A DNA stretch of 64,000 bases from UBA3102 sp964413055 (GCA_964413055.1 CAYPRB010000001.1:62001-126000); one strand, 5' to 3'. Positions 49,716 to 59,060 are shown, counted from the first letter of the stretch. Program-made: numbers and translations. Notes: generated by a model from the sequence alone, not told the origin.

Positions 49716-51053
49716 ATGAATTCAGTTCCAGATTCCGGAATAAAGAAAAATTACGAGATGCACTATTGGGAACCCGATTATGAGACCATGCCCCGGGAAA
49801 TGTTGGAACAATTGCAGTTGGAAAGGTTAAGAACCACGGTCAAAAGGGTTTACCGTACGGTCCCCTTCTACCGGCAGGTATTTCGGGAGATTGGTTTGGA
49901 GCCCGGGGACATCAAGTCGCTGAATGACTTGAAAAAGCTTCCGTTCACTACCAAGCAGGACTTGAGAGATAATTACCCCTTCGGGATGTTTGCCGTGTCC
50001 CGCAGTGATATCGTACGGCTGCACGCTTCTTCGGGAACCACCGGTAAGCCTTCGGTGGTGGGTTATACCAGGCGGGACCTGGAAAACTGGTCCGATCTGG
50101 TAGCCCGCTGCCTGGTAATGGCCGGCGGCTCCAGGGAAGACGTGGTCCAAAATGCTTATGGCTATGGTCTTTTCACCGGCGGGTTGGGCCTGCATTTCGG
50201 GGCGGAAAGGCTGGGGGCTTCAGTGGTGCCCGTATCCGGGGGAAACACGGCCCGCCAGCTTATGTTGATGCAAGATTTCGGGACCACTATACTCACCTGC
50301 ACGCCTTCTTACGCGCTTTATCTGGCCGAGGAAGGGGAGGCGGCCGGTATCGACTTTAAAAAACTGCCGTTGAGGGCTGGTGTTTTCGGTGCCGAGCCCT
50401 GGTCGGAAGAAATGAGAATTCAGTTGGAAGCCAGGCTTGATATTATGGCCCTGGATATTTACGGGTTGAGTGAAGTCATGGGGCCCGGGATTTCGATGGA
50501 ATGTCCGGCCAAACAGGGGAGCCACATATTTGAGGATCATTTTATTGCCGAGGTGGTCGACCCCGATACCGGTGCGCAGCTTCCCTGTGGTACGCAGGGA
50601 GAGTTGGTCCTCACGACCATTACCAAGGAGGGGATTCCGGTAATCCGCTACCGGACCCGCGACATTTCCTCCCTGCACCCGGAAAAATGCGCCTGCGGGC
50701 GTACGCACCTGCGGATGCGCAAGGTCACCGGCCGTACCGACGACATGTTGATTATCCGGGGGGTCAATGTCTTTCCGTCCCAGGTGGAAAGCGTGCTGCT
50801 GGAATTCGGTGAAACCGAACCGCACTACCTGCTGGTGGTGGACCGCAGGGGAGAAATGGATGACCTGGAGGTGCAGGTGGAGCTGTCCGAGCAAATGTTT
50901 TCAGATAAAATCAAGAACCTGGAAATTCTTGAGAGCAGGATCCGGCACCGGATTCTGAGTGTGCTTAATATCAACGCCCGGATCAAGTTCGTGGAACCCA
51001 GGACGATTCCCAGGAGCGAAGGCAAGGCCAAACGGGTGATGGATAAAAGATAA
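49716..51053 (+). CDS. paaK: Phenylacetate-CoA ligase (PaaK family)
   Basis: 445-aa adenylate-forming enzyme. HASSGTTGKPSVVGYTR is the P-loop-like AMP motif, NAYGYGLFTGGLGLHFGAERLGASVVPVSGGN and FGAEPWSEEMR are PaaK blocks, with DIYGLSEVMGPG, YRTRDIS and the C-terminal GRTDDMLIIRGVNVFPSQVE. It makes aryl-acyl-CoA from phenylacetate or a similar acid with ATP. In anaerobes the family also handles arylacetates formed when aromatic amino acids are fermented through oxoacid oxidoreductases. ATG at 49716 has GGAAGGG 8 nt upstream; GTG codons at 49707 and 49713 are too close to it. Co-transcribed with liv II, which hints at an aromatic or branched-chain ligand. Confidence 0.92.
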   Translation: MNSVPDSGIKKNYEMHYWEPDYETMPREMLEQLQLERLRTTVKRVYRTVPFYRQVFREIGLEPGDIKSLNDLKKLPFTTKQDLRDNYPFGMFAVSRSDIVRLHASSGTTGKPSVVGYTRRDLENWSDLVARCLVMAGGSREDVVQNAYGYGLFTGGLGLHFGAERLGASVVPVSGGNTARQLMLMQDFGTTILTCTPSYALYLAEEGEAAGIDFKKLPLRAGVFGAEPWSEEMRIQLEARLDIMALDIYGLSEVMGPGISMECPAKQGSHIFEDHFIAEVVDPDTGAQLPCGTQGELVLTTITKEGIPVIRYRTRDISSLHPEKCACGRTHLRMRKVTGRTDDMLIIRGVNVFPSQVESVLLEFGETEPHYLLVVDRRGEMDDLEVQVELSEQMFSDKIKNLEILESRIRHRILSVLNINARIKFVEPRTIPRSEGKAKRVMDKR

Positions 51054-51067
51054 AGAAAGTGGTTATC

Positions 51068-51094
51068 AGGCAGGGGAGCGTCCCTGCCTTTTTT
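51068..51094 (+). terminator. Terminator of liv II-paaK operon
   Basis: AGGCAGGG pairs with CCCTGCCT across 6 nt, followed by TTTTTT. Confidence 0.88.
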
Positions 51095-51141
51095 ATCGTT
51101 GAGGGGCGAACATGGGCCGCGCTGTAAGACCACAGGTCGCC
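51095..51141. repeat. Post-terminator repeat, copy B
   Basis: Begins right after the terminator T-run and aligns with 21044-21092 (shared blocks TCG, ACATG, GCCGC, AAG, CCAC and AGGTCGC). Confidence 0.45.
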
Positions 51142-51289
51142 GCAGGCATATTATTAATCTTTTTGTTGGCCGGAGGACCGCATCGGTTTGTTGTCGAATT
51201 ATGTTTTGCATAGCGTTATTCCGTAGGGATAGCAAAGAGGCTTTCAGTCAATCATAATAAGACAAACCAGTTAATACAGGAGGTAAATT

Positions 51290-52261
51290 ATGGGTAAAAA
51301 GTCGGACAAAAAAATATATCTAGCCGGTTTGGCGGTTGTTTTGCTGGTAGGATGCGGCTTTGCCTTTAAAGGCTATCTTTGGGGCGCGGGGCCCGGATTA
51401 AATGCCTCCGAAAATACCGCGCCGGGTGAACCCGCTTCTGTAAGTGAAGCCACCTACCCTCCTGCGGAAACCGGTGCTGAAACAGGCGCAGATATTGTAA
51501 ACAGTCAACAAATGGAGGAAGAAGAAGAAAGAAGTACCGGTAAATTGCAGGAGACGGCGGACAACTTTTCCAATGAAAAGTACGGGTGGGGGCTGAAACG
51601 GAACAGTAACCACCTGCAGCCGGAAATGCCGTCCTATATTGCAGACGGGCTTGAAAAATACGATGCGTATTGGGTCGGAAGTCCGGACGAAAAGGTGGTC
51701 TACCTGACCTTTGACGAGGGTTATGAAAACGGCTACACGCCTAAAATTTTGGATGCTTTGAAAGCCAATAACGTCAAGGCGGCTTTTTTCGTTACCGGCC
51801 ATTACCTGGAAAGCCAGCCGGAACTGGTTAAACGGATGGTGGACGAAGGGCACATTGTCGGCAACCATACCGCCAGGCATCCCAGCCTGCCAGATATTTC
51901 CGGCGAGCAGATCAAAGAAGAACTTCAGGCAGTGGAAGCAAAATTTGAAGCCGTAACGGGCTGCAGGGAGATGCGTTACCTGCGGCCGCCGAAAGGCGAG
52001 TACAGCGAGCGTACGCTGGCGGTAACCAGGGAGTTGGGGTATCATAACATCTTTTGGAGTATGGCCATGGTCGATTGGGTGCCGATGCCCGGTGGCGCTG
52101 AGGAATCCTACCGGACAGTGATGGACAATTTGCATAACGGGGCACTGATCCTGCTGCATGCCGTCTCCGAGGACAATGCCGCAGCTATGGACAGAATACT
52201 TAAGGCAATCAAGGAGCAGGGGTATGTTTTTAAGACTTTAGACGACCTGGTTAAGAATTGA
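51290..52261 (+). CDS. Polysaccharide deacetylase (PdaA-like)
   Basis: 323-aa exported NodB-fold deacetylase. N-terminal hydrophobic segment (IYLAGLAVVLLVGCGFAF, about residues 9-26) as signal anchor or lipoprotein signal, then an acidic low-complexity linker to about residue 90. Catalytic domain: YLTFDEGYENGYTPKILDAL (metal Asp motif, with E in the place of the more usual D), VGNHTARHPSLP (metal His motif HTxxHPS), LRPPKGEYSERTL, and ILLHAVSEDNAAAMDRIL. This is the PdaA clade that removes N-acetyl from MurNAc in spore cortex to allow muramic-delta-lactam formation. Start ATG at 51290 with AGGAGGT upstream. Confidence 0.88.
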   Translation: MGKKSDKKIYLAGLAVVLLVGCGFAFKGYLWGAGPGLNASENTAPGEPASVSEATYPPAETGAETGADIVNSQQMEEEEERSTGKLQETADNFSNEKYGWGLKRNSNHLQPEMPSYIADGLEKYDAYWVGSPDEKVVYLTFDEGYENGYTPKILDALKANNVKAAFFVTGHYLESQPELVKRMVDEGHIVGNHTARHPSLPDISGEQIKEELQAVEAKFEAVTGCREMRYLRPPKGEYSERTLAVTRELGYHNIFWSMAMVDWVPMPGGAEESYRTVMDNLHNGALILLHAVSEDNAAAMDRILKAIKEQGYVFKTLDDLVKN

Positions 52262-52440
52262 ATCTGCTGTACGGGCAACGAAAAAAAATATTAAAAAGGT
52301 GCCCGCCGGGATGTGCTGATAACGAACGGGCCGTTCCGAAACGGCATATGAAATGATTCGGATGAGAACAGAAGCCGGTTTGGGGAACAATCCGGTGTGG
52401 TGGTAAAATATAATTAAATCAGTTTACGGAGGGATGTTTA

Positions 52441-53004
52441 ATGGAGCTTGTTAAAGCGGTCCGGACCCGCAGGAGTGTACGTAAATATAAAAATGACCGG
52501 TTGCCGGAACAGACGCTCAGGGAATTGATCACACTGGCCACCTGGGCACCCAGTGCTATGAATTGTCAGCCATGGTCCTTTGCAGTAGTGGAGAATAAGG
52601 ATTTTTTAAAAAAATTGTCCGAAAGTTCTAAAGCTGCTTTATTGGCAAACAAGGATGCCATGACCCGGCTGGAACGATACAGGAATATTTTATCCGATCC
52701 GCAGTTTGACCTGTTTTACGGAGCCCCGGTACTGGTTCTGATTTACGGTAATAAAAATATTCCCACCTATGTTTATGATTGCAGTATGGCTGCTTTAAAC
52801 CTTATGCTGGCGGCCTGGGACAAAGATATCGGCAGTTGCTGGATCGGCTTTGTTGCCGGAACCGCTAACACACCTGAAATAAAAAACGAATTAAATGTGC
52901 CGGAGGGGTACGAAATGGTCGCGCCGGTAATCCTTGGTTACCGCGACGGCCCGGCGGGTAAGAGCGCAAGGAAGGAGCCGGAAATTGTTAAATGGCTCAA
53001 GTGA
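52441..53004 (+). CDS. Nitroreductase-family FMN protein
   Basis: 187-aa NAD(P)H-dependent flavin oxidoreductase. VRTRRSVRKYKNDRLPEQTL is the FMN-phosphate-binding opening; WAPSAMNCQPWSFAVVEN, SMAALNLMLAAWDKDIGSCWIGF and ILGYRDGPAG complete the family pattern. Substrate unknown. Start ATG at 52441 with GGAGGGATGTTTA upstream, and a TATAAT at about 52408. Monocistronic. A weak GCCG/CGGC hairpin plus T-run at 53012-53034 may end it. Confidence 0.88.
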   Translation: MELVKAVRTRRSVRKYKNDRLPEQTLRELITLATWAPSAMNCQPWSFAVVENKDFLKKLSESSKAALLANKDAMTRLERYRNILSDPQFDLFYGAPVLVLIYGNKNIPTYVYDCSMAALNLMLAAWDKDIGSCWIGFVAGTANTPEIKNELNVPEGYEMVAPVILGYRDGPAGKSARKEPEIVKWLK

Positions 53005-53146
53005 GTAAGTTTTGCCGTAAACCGGCTAGTTTTTTCTTTTTTGGGCCTTTTACCCAGAATGAATTTGCGCTGCTCCTGCAAGATGCAGTTCATAATCCGG
53101 TCCTGCCCGGTACTGGTGAGGTTTAAGAACTGCACGCCAATTAAAA

Positions 53147-53183
53147 GCCACCCGGAGTATATCAGAAGAATACTCCGGGTGGC
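53147..53183 (-). terminator. Terminator of gabT
   Basis: Perfect 14-bp arms GCCACCCGGAGTAT / ATACTCCGGGTGGC around 9 nt. On the minus strand the stem is followed by TTTTAATT. Confidence 0.85.
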
Positions 53184-53214
53184 AATTCAACTGTAATTGC
53201 TTGGTGATTTTTAT

Positions 53215-54546
53215 TTATAAACTCTTGCTCACTTCCGCGAAAGCTGCTTCTAATATTTCCAGTGCCTGGTTTAATTCATCGTCAGAAATAACCAGGGGGG
53301 TTAAGAACCGGAGTACGTTACTGTAGATACCCGCACTGAGAACAATGAGACCCCTTTGATAACATTCTTTAACCATCCGGCCGGTGAGTTCTGGGGCCGG
53401 TTCTTTGGTCTGCCGGTCTTTAACCAGTTCTACACCCACCATGGCCCCCAGGCTCCGGATGTCCCCGATAAATTGGTGCTGCTCCTGGAGCGCGTTTAAT
53501 TTTTCGACCAGGGCACTGCCGATCTGGTTGGCCCGTTCGGGCAACTGCTCTTCTTTCATGATCTCGATCACCTGCAATGCCGAAACGCAGGCCAGGGGAT
53601 TGCCGCCGTAGGTTCCGCCTATTTCTCCGGGGGCCGGCGCGTCCATAACCTCTGCACGGCCGGTCACGGCGCTCAGAGGGAAACCTGCGGCCAGCGATTT
53701 GGCAATGCACATGAGATCCGGTTCCAGACCGAAATGTTCACTGGCAAACATTTTTCCGGTACGGCCGAAACCGGTTTGTATCTCATCCACAATGAATAAA
53801 ATACCGTGTTTATTGCAGATCTCTTGCAAGCCGGGTAAAAATTCCGGCGGCGGCACGATAAAGCCCCCCTCACCCTGAACAGGTTCTACCACCAGGGCGG
53901 CAATCTGGTCGGCCGGGTTTTCCGCAATAAAAAATCTTTCCAGGTTTTTAACGCAGTGCAGGTCGCACGAAGGATAGGTTAAACCATAATAACAACGGTA
54001 GCAGTATGCGGAAGGGATCTTATACACGTCCTGGGCCAGCGGGCCGAAGCCGTATTTGTAAGGCCTGACCTTGCTGGTCAGGGACATGGCCAGCAGGGTG
54101 CGGCCGTGGAAGGCGCATTCCAGGGCTAAGATGCCGGTTTTTTTAGTATATTTGCGGGCAATTTTTACCGCGTTTTCCACTGCTTCCGCGCCGCTGTTGG
54201 CAAACATGGTCTTTTTGGAAAAGTTTCCGGGGGTTAAGGCCGACAGTTTTTCCGCCAGGCGGATGTAAGGTTCGTACATGGCCACGTTAATGCTGGTATG
54301 GATGTATTTGTCCAATTGTTCCTTAACCGCATCCACCACCCTGGCCGGCCGGTGACCGGCGTTTACCACGCCGATGCCCCCGGCAAAATCAATGAAACGG
54401 TTGTCGTCCACGTCCGTAATTATTGCTCCCTTGGCCTCTTTAACAAAAACCGGATTAGAATAAGAGATTCCATCGGGAACGTATTTTTTCCTTAAGGCCA
54501 GAAGTTCCAGGGATTTGGGACCAGGGAATTGCTTTTTTACCATCAT
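53215..54546 (-). CDS. gabT: 4-aminobutyrate-type aminotransferase (class III, PLP)
   Basis: 443-aa class-III aminotransferase. DFAGGIGVVNAGHRPARVV, MFANSGAEAVENAVKIAR (phosphate loop), LECAFHGRTLLAMSLT, VVEPVQGEGGFIVPP, LFIVDEIQTGFGRTGKMFASEH (PLP-ring Asp), CIAKSLAAGFPLSAV with the Schiff-base Lys, then GTYGGNPLACVSALQVI. The pattern is GabT/4-aminobutyrate rather than ornithine. Unusual are extra cysteines CYRCYYGLTYPSCDLHC (about residues 185-201), as in a clostridial GabT clade. ATG at 54546 (then a second ATG) is chosen, with AGGAG about 13 nt upstream. Monocistronic, divergent from the AOR operon. Confidence 0.9.
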   Translation of the reverse strand: MMVKKQFPGPKSLELLALRKKYVPDGISYSNPVFVKEAKGAIITDVDDNRFIDFAGGIGVVNAGHRPARVVDAVKEQLDKYIHTSINVAMYEPYIRLAEKLSALTPGNFSKKTMFANSGAEAVENAVKIARKYTKKTGILALECAFHGRTLLAMSLTSKVRPYKYGFGPLAQDVYKIPSAYCYRCYYGLTYPSCDLHCVKNLERFFIAENPADQIAALVVEPVQGEGGFIVPPPEFLPGLQEICNKHGILFIVDEIQTGFGRTGKMFASEHFGLEPDLMCIAKSLAAGFPLSAVTGRAEVMDAPAPGEIGGTYGGNPLACVSALQVIEIMKEEQLPERANQIGSALVEKLNALQEQHQFIGDIRSLGAMVGVELVKDRQTKEPAPELTGRMVKECYQRGLIVLSAGIYSNVLRFLTPLVISDDELNQALEILEAAFAEVSKSL

Positions 54547-55126
54547 TTGAATACGCACGCTCCTATCTTGAGATATTTTATAAAAAAACAAATCATGAAT
54601 ATTTATTAGTTACCCGTAACCGTTTGCCGGTTTTGCTTTTAGTCACGGTGGGTCTTTACAGCATACCTGGTGAGCGCGGGTTTTCCTGTCGCAAAAGAGT
54701 TTTTAAAATGCGGATGCGATAATGCATTCATAAGTATACAAAGTACTTGTGTTTTTTAATTGACAAAATATTTTTTTAATGATAATATCCAAAAAAAGTC
54801 TGATAAATTATTATGCATGCGTTTAACAATCGATATATATCCGTAAGGTGTGACGCTTTTATTCAGGTTTTGCTCTTCTTGGATAATCAAATATAAACAA
54901 TGCAGTAATGTTGTTAGCCATTATTATAAATGTTATCAAGCATTTTATCAATTAAAACATTAACTAATTATTAAAATAATTTTGCTCTAAACAAACCAAG
55001 ATGAAATGCATATCTGCATTATCCGGAAAAACCTGTTTTTTTCGTAAAAAATAACCGGTAAAAAGTTTTAAATCTTAAGAAAATTCAATTAACTGAGATG
55101 GAATTTTACACAAGGGGTGGAAATAT
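54547..55126. other. 580-nt AT-rich divergent intergenic region (gabT / aor)
   Basis: No ORF of interest. It contains a plus-strand promoter at 54760-54788, giving a leader of about 330 nt before the AOR gene, and short dyads such as TGCATATCTGCA (55007-55018). No riboswitch consensus was recognised in the leader and no -24/-12 promoter was found. Confidence 0.45.
54760..54788 (+). promoter_or_regulatory. Sigma-A promoter toward the AOR operon
   Basis: Consensus TTGACA (54760-54765), 17-nt spacer, TAATAT (54783-54788). Confidence 0.6.
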
Positions 55127-56875
55127 ATGCAGGGATTTCACGGCAAATTGTTAAGGGTGGGCTTAAACAGCCAAACTTTTGCTGAAGAAAAGATACCGGA
55201 GACAATTTTAAAAACTTATCTGGGGGGCAAGGGGCTGGGCTCCTATTTATTGTTGCAAAATATTGCTCCCGGGATTGACCCGTTAAGCAGGGACAATAAA
55301 GTTATTTTTACAGTAGGGCCGGCAACGGGTACCCGGATGTCGGGCTCGAGCCGGCACGGTCTTTTTAGTAAGTCACCCCTGACCGGAGGTTATGCTGAGT
55401 CTTACGCGGGGGGTAAAGTGGCGCCGAAAATTAAAGCTGCGGGTTATGATGCGTTGATTTTAGAGGGCAGGGCCCAAGAACCGGTTTTTTTGGAAATATC
55501 GGAGCGGGGGGTTAAGTTTCACCCGGCGGGTGATTTGTGGGGAAAAGACACCTATGCTGCCGAAGACGCCGTGTTGGAACGGACGGGAATTCCCGGCGCG
55601 CAGGCGGTCGTGATCGGCCCGGCCGGTGAGAACCTGGTCCGGCTGGCCTGCGTGGAGAATAATTACTGGCGTTCTTCCGGGCGCGGGGGGCTGGGCGCGG
55701 TTTTAGGCAGTAAAAATGTCAAAGCAGTGGTTTTTCACGGTCAAAAACCAACCCCGGTTGCCGACCGCGCGGCGCTTAAAAGTTTTGTCTCCAAGCTGGT
55801 GGCGGAGGGCAAAGACTCTCCTGCTGCCGTAAAATATCGTAAATACGGTACCCCCCAGATGGTTTCGCTGTTGAATACCGCCCGGGCTTTTCCTACCCGC
55901 TACTGGTCGCGGGGAGTGTTGGACGGCTGGGAAAATATCAGCGGGGAGGCGCTGCTTGCCAATTTTGACGTCAGGCCTAAATCCTGTCCCCATTGTTTTT
56001 TGCACTGCGGCGATTTAACCACCGTCAAAACCGGCCCGCGGGCCGGCTTGACCATTGAAGGACCGGAATACGAAACTATCTATGCCTTTGGCGGGTTATG
56101 CTGCATAGACCGGTTGGACGATATCATTTACCTGAATGACCTGTGTGACCGTTTCGGGGTGGATACAATATCGGCCGGCAACCTGGTGGCACTGGCCATG
56201 GAAGCCCGGGAACGGGGGCTTAATACCACCTACCCGGCATACGGGGATGCTGAAGGCGCCGGCAAGTTGCTGGAGGAGTTGGCCTATCGCATGGGCAACG
56301 GGCAAGTGTTTGCCGACGGTATTATCCCGGCGGCCAAGGCTTTGAATATGGAAGCTGCGGCGATTCACGTGAAAGGAATGGAGCCGGCCGGTTATGACCC
56401 GCGGGTTTTGAAAGGAATGGGCCTGGGTTATGCGACTTCGGCGCGGGGCGCCTGCCATTTGAGGGCCACTTTTTACAAGCCGGAATTGTCCGGGGTTATT
56501 GACCCGTCCGCCGTTGAGGGCAAGGCTGCCCTGTATATAGATTACGAAAACCGCCTGACCATTTTCAATACGCTGATTATCTGTACCTTTTACCGGGACA
56601 TGCTGCAGTGGGAAGAACTTCAGATCCTGCTCAAGGCGCTTACCGGCTGGGATTATACGCCCGCGGAGCTGCAGCGGACGGCCAACGAAATTATTACTGC
56701 GACCCGCCGGTTTAACCTGGGGGCCGGCCTGGGCAAGGAACAGGATGCTTTGCCCAGGCGGTTTGCCAGACAAGCCTTGCCCGAGACCGGAGCGGTGATA
56801 ACCGGTGCGGAATTGGAAACCATGCTGCAGGAATATTACTCCATCCGGGGCTGGGACCGGGAAGGAAAGCCCTGA
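55127..56875 (+). CDS. aor: Aldehyde:ferredoxin oxidoreductase (tungsten)
   Basis: 582-aa W-bispterin enzyme interconverting aldehydes and carboxylic acids with ferredoxin. GKLLRVGLNSQTF, LGGKGLGSYLL, GPATGTRMSGSSRHGLFSKSPLTGG and YAGGKVAPKIKAAGYDALILEG are AOR N-terminal blocks. The 4Fe-4S ligands are CPHCFLHC (about residues 286-293) and the distal Cys in IICTFYRD (about 485), the expected spacing. GPEYETIYAFGG, DTISAGNLVALAMEARERG and LGYATSARGACHL follow. Start ATG at 55127 with AAGGGGTGG upstream. First in the AOR-carboxylase gene run. It probably works on an acid or aldehyde linked to the carboxylase substrate (inference). Confidence 0.93.
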   Translation: MQGFHGKLLRVGLNSQTFAEEKIPETILKTYLGGKGLGSYLLLQNIAPGIDPLSRDNKVIFTVGPATGTRMSGSSRHGLFSKSPLTGGYAESYAGGKVAPKIKAAGYDALILEGRAQEPVFLEISERGVKFHPAGDLWGKDTYAAEDAVLERTGIPGAQAVVIGPAGENLVRLACVENNYWRSSGRGGLGAVLGSKNVKAVVFHGQKPTPVADRAALKSFVSKLVAEGKDSPAAVKYRKYGTPQMVSLLNTARAFPTRYWSRGVLDGWENISGEALLANFDVRPKSCPHCFLHCGDLTTVKTGPRAGLTIEGPEYETIYAFGGLCCIDRLDDIIYLNDLCDRFGVDTISAGNLVALAMEARERGLNTTYPAYGDAEGAGKLLEELAYRMGNGQVFADGIIPAAKALNMEAAAIHVKGMEPAGYDPRVLKGMGLGYATSARGACHLRATFYKPELSGVIDPSAVEGKAALYIDYENRLTIFNTLIICTFYRDMLQWEELQILLKALTGWDYTPAELQRTANEIITATRRFNLGAGLGKEQDALPRRFARQALPETGAVITGAELETMLQEYYSIRGWDREGKP

Positions 56876-57049
56876 TTCAGCAATCAGTAGACGTTGACAA
56901 CTTCAGGTTTTATGCGACTGGCAAAAAGGGGGGCAAGCTTTAAAAACGTGGGTTGGACCCGTCTCCATGAAGAGGTGCGGGTGCCTCACCGGATATTGTT
57001 TCAAACCAGTTGCTCAGGATAACCAAAGATGGGAGGTAAATTTAGGATT

Positions 57050-58036
57050 ATGGAGCAAAAAAATTACCACGTTATTTTAGACACCCTGCCGGCGACCGGG
57101 TCCAGGCTGGAAGTATTGTTCAAACAAGCCGGTGACGGTTTTCTGCAGGTCGAGTACGGCCGGGAAATAAGAGCCAACCTGCAGGACTCGTTCAGGATCC
57201 AGAAGGTTAACGACCTGGTTTTAAACAAAAAAATAAAAGGTTTAATTGAAACAGTACCGGGCATCAGGACCAATATGTTTCATTTCGACCCGGAGGTTAT
57301 TGGTTTACGCGAACTGATTGACGCAATTAAAGAAGCGGAAGAATCATTGGTTTCTATTAACAATATTGTTGTCAAATCACGCCTGATCAAATTGCCGATT
57401 GCTTTTGAAGACACTGAAACCCAAAAGGCGGTGGAGAAATACGTCAAAGAAGTCCGCCCGGACGCGCCCAACGTCATTAACGGGTACAACCTGGAATACA
57501 TGGCCATGTGTAACGGCATTACGGAGGAAGAGGTAAAGCAAAAGCTGCTGGGTACGCAATGGTACAACAGCGGGGGCGGTTTCTGGCCCGGCGGCGGATT
57601 TTTCTGGCCCATGGACCCGCGCTGCGCCATCGTGGTACCCAAGTATAATCCTCCCCGGACGTGGACGCCCGAAGGAGCGGTAGGTATCGGCGGGCCTTGC
57701 ATTTTCACGTACACAACTCCGACGGGGGGCGGGTATCAGCTGTTCGGCAGGACCATTCCCATCTTCCAGTTCAGCCAAAAACACCCGTTGTTTAAAAACA
57801 GCCCGTTTCTGTACCGGGCAGCCGACCGGATCACCTTCCACGAGGTCACCGAGCAGGAAATACTGGATATTTTCAAGCACGTGCACGAACAAACCGACTA
57901 TCAATACGACATCGAAGAAGATGAGATCGTGGTTAAGGAATATCTTGATTTCTATAACTCTGAAGAAGTGCAGAAAGGAACCGCGGAATTCCTGGCCAGG
58001 CAGAGGGAAGCTGTAAAAACGGCACCCAGGCTTTAA
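57050..58036 (+). CDS. Carboxyltransferase subunit 1 (urea-carboxylase CT type; PxpB/KipI family)
   Basis: 328 aa, clearly longer than KipI/PxpB (about 240 aa). The diagnostic part is DPRCAIVVPKYNPPRTWTPEGAVGIGG (about residues 187-213), then GGYQLFGRTIP and FQFSQKHPLF. KYNPxRTWTPEGAVGIGG is the motif of the urea carboxylase CT domain; KipI/PxpB proteins have a different TPRxxVPxGSVGIAG-like sequence. The N-terminal half (FLQVEYGREIRANLQDSFRIQKVNDLV) corresponds to the small subdomain. ATG 57050 has GGGAGG upstream and an AGGA near; ATG 57029 is possible. With the next gene it should form the carboxyl-acceptor site. The acceptor is unknown. Confidence 0.85.
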   Translation: MEQKNYHVILDTLPATGSRLEVLFKQAGDGFLQVEYGREIRANLQDSFRIQKVNDLVLNKKIKGLIETVPGIRTNMFHFDPEVIGLRELIDAIKEAEESLVSINNIVVKSRLIKLPIAFEDTETQKAVEKYVKEVRPDAPNVINGYNLEYMAMCNGITEEEVKQKLLGTQWYNSGGGFWPGGGFFWPMDPRCAIVVPKYNPPRTWTPEGAVGIGGPCIFTYTTPTGGGYQLFGRTIPIFQFSQKHPLFKNSPFLYRAADRITFHEVTEQEILDIFKHVHEQTDYQYDIEEDEIVVKEYLDFYNSEEVQKGTAEFLARQREAVKTAPRL

Positions 58037-58076
58037 CCTTTAAAGATGAATACTAACCAGTTGGGAGGAAAGTAAG

Positions 58077-59060
58077 ATGCTGAAAGTTTTGATCCCCGGC
58101 ATCGAGGTCGTCGTTGAAGACTGGCCGGGCAGGCTGGGATATTTGGGCAAGGGTATGGCTCCCGCGGCGGCCATGGATAATGTCGCCCTGGGATTTGCCA
58201 ATTTACTGGTGGGGAACCCGCCCGGTGAAGCGGGTTTGGAAATCGCGGGAGGCTATTTTCAGGCGGAATTCGGCGCCGATACCGTGATTGCCGTAACCGG
58301 TACGGATATGAAGCCTACCCTCAATGACCAGCCGGTACCCGGGTGGGAATCAATAGCCGTTGAAAAAGGTGATGTAATTAAGTTTTCTCACTTTGGTGAG
58401 TTCGGTTTCCGGTCGTATCTGGCCGTTGCGGGCGGTATTGACGTGCCGGTGTACCTGGGCAGCAAGTCGACATGTTTGTTTGGCAGTTACGGCGGTTTTG
58501 AAGGCCGGAAACTGCAGTCCGGCGATGTTTTGAAGTTCGGTCCGCCGGTGCGGGACTTAAAGAGCCTGGCAGGCCGGAAGGTCAGGAAAGAAGTTATTCC
58601 GGAATATCAAAGAGAATGGGTTTTGAGGGTCATTCCCGGTCCCAACACGGCGCCGGAATATGTAACCGGGGAAGGCATGAAATTTTTGTTCAGCCATTCC
58701 TTTAAAATCCAGCACAGCTCGAACCGTTCGGCCTACCGCCTGGATGAAGTCAAGGAAGGTTTTTTTGCCCGGGAGGGCGGCGGAGTCGGCGGGAGTCATC
58801 CTTCAAATATTGTCGACCACGCCTACGCCATGCGCGGAGCCTTGAATATCTGCGGCAATACGCCCATTCTTTTGATTGCGGACGGCCCGACCCTGGGCGG
58901 GTATATATGCGTGATGTCGGTCATCAATGCCGACCTGTGGAAAGTGGGTCAGGGAACTCCTTCCAGGGACTACGTGAAGTTTGTCAGTACCACGCAGGAA
59001 GAAGCGGTGCGGGCGCGTCAAGAGCAGCGGGCGTTGTTTGAGGAAAAATCCCTGGCGTAA
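58077..59060 (+). CDS. Carboxyltransferase subunit 2 (urea-carboxylase CT type; PxpC/KipA family)
   Basis: 327 aa. IPGIEVVVEDWPGRLGYLGKGMAPAAAMDNVALGFANLLVGNP is the KipA/UC opening; FGEFGFRSYLAVAGGIDVPVYLGSKST, PGPNTAPEYVT, then EGGGVGGSHPSNIVDHAYAMRGALNICGNTPILLIADGPTLGGYICVMSV and DLWKVGQGTP. The GGSHPSN...DGPxLGGxxC...LWKVGQ run is that of urea carboxylase rather than of PxpC. Together with the preceding gene it covers the whole CT domain of urea amidolyase, split into two polypeptides. Start ATG at 58077 with GGGAGG 8 nt upstream. Confidence 0.87.
   Translation: MLKVLIPGIEVVVEDWPGRLGYLGKGMAPAAAMDNVALGFANLLVGNPPGEAGLEIAGGYFQAEFGADTVIAVTGTDMKPTLNDQPVPGWESIAVEKGDVIKFSHFGEFGFRSYLAVAGGIDVPVYLGSKSTCLFGSYGGFEGRKLQSGDVLKFGPPVRDLKSLAGRKVRKEVIPEYQREWVLRVIPGPNTAPEYVTGEGMKFLFSHSFKIQHSSNRSAYRLDEVKEGFFAREGGGVGGSHPSNIVDHAYAMRGALNICGNTPILLIADGPTLGGYICVMSVINADLWKVGQGTPSRDYVKFVSTTQEEAVRARQEQRALFEEKSLA

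Noticed and set aside
51180..51289. c-di-GMP riboswitch before the polysaccharide deacetylase gene
   Set aside because: The GGATAGCAAAGAGGCTTTCA segment vaguely resembles the motif, but the conserved tetraloop and receptor parts are missing.
56920..56945. TGGCAAAAAGGGGGGCAAGC as a sigma-54 promoter ahead of the carboxylase genes
   Set aside because: GG and GC are 11 bp apart instead of 10 and the TTGC box is missing.
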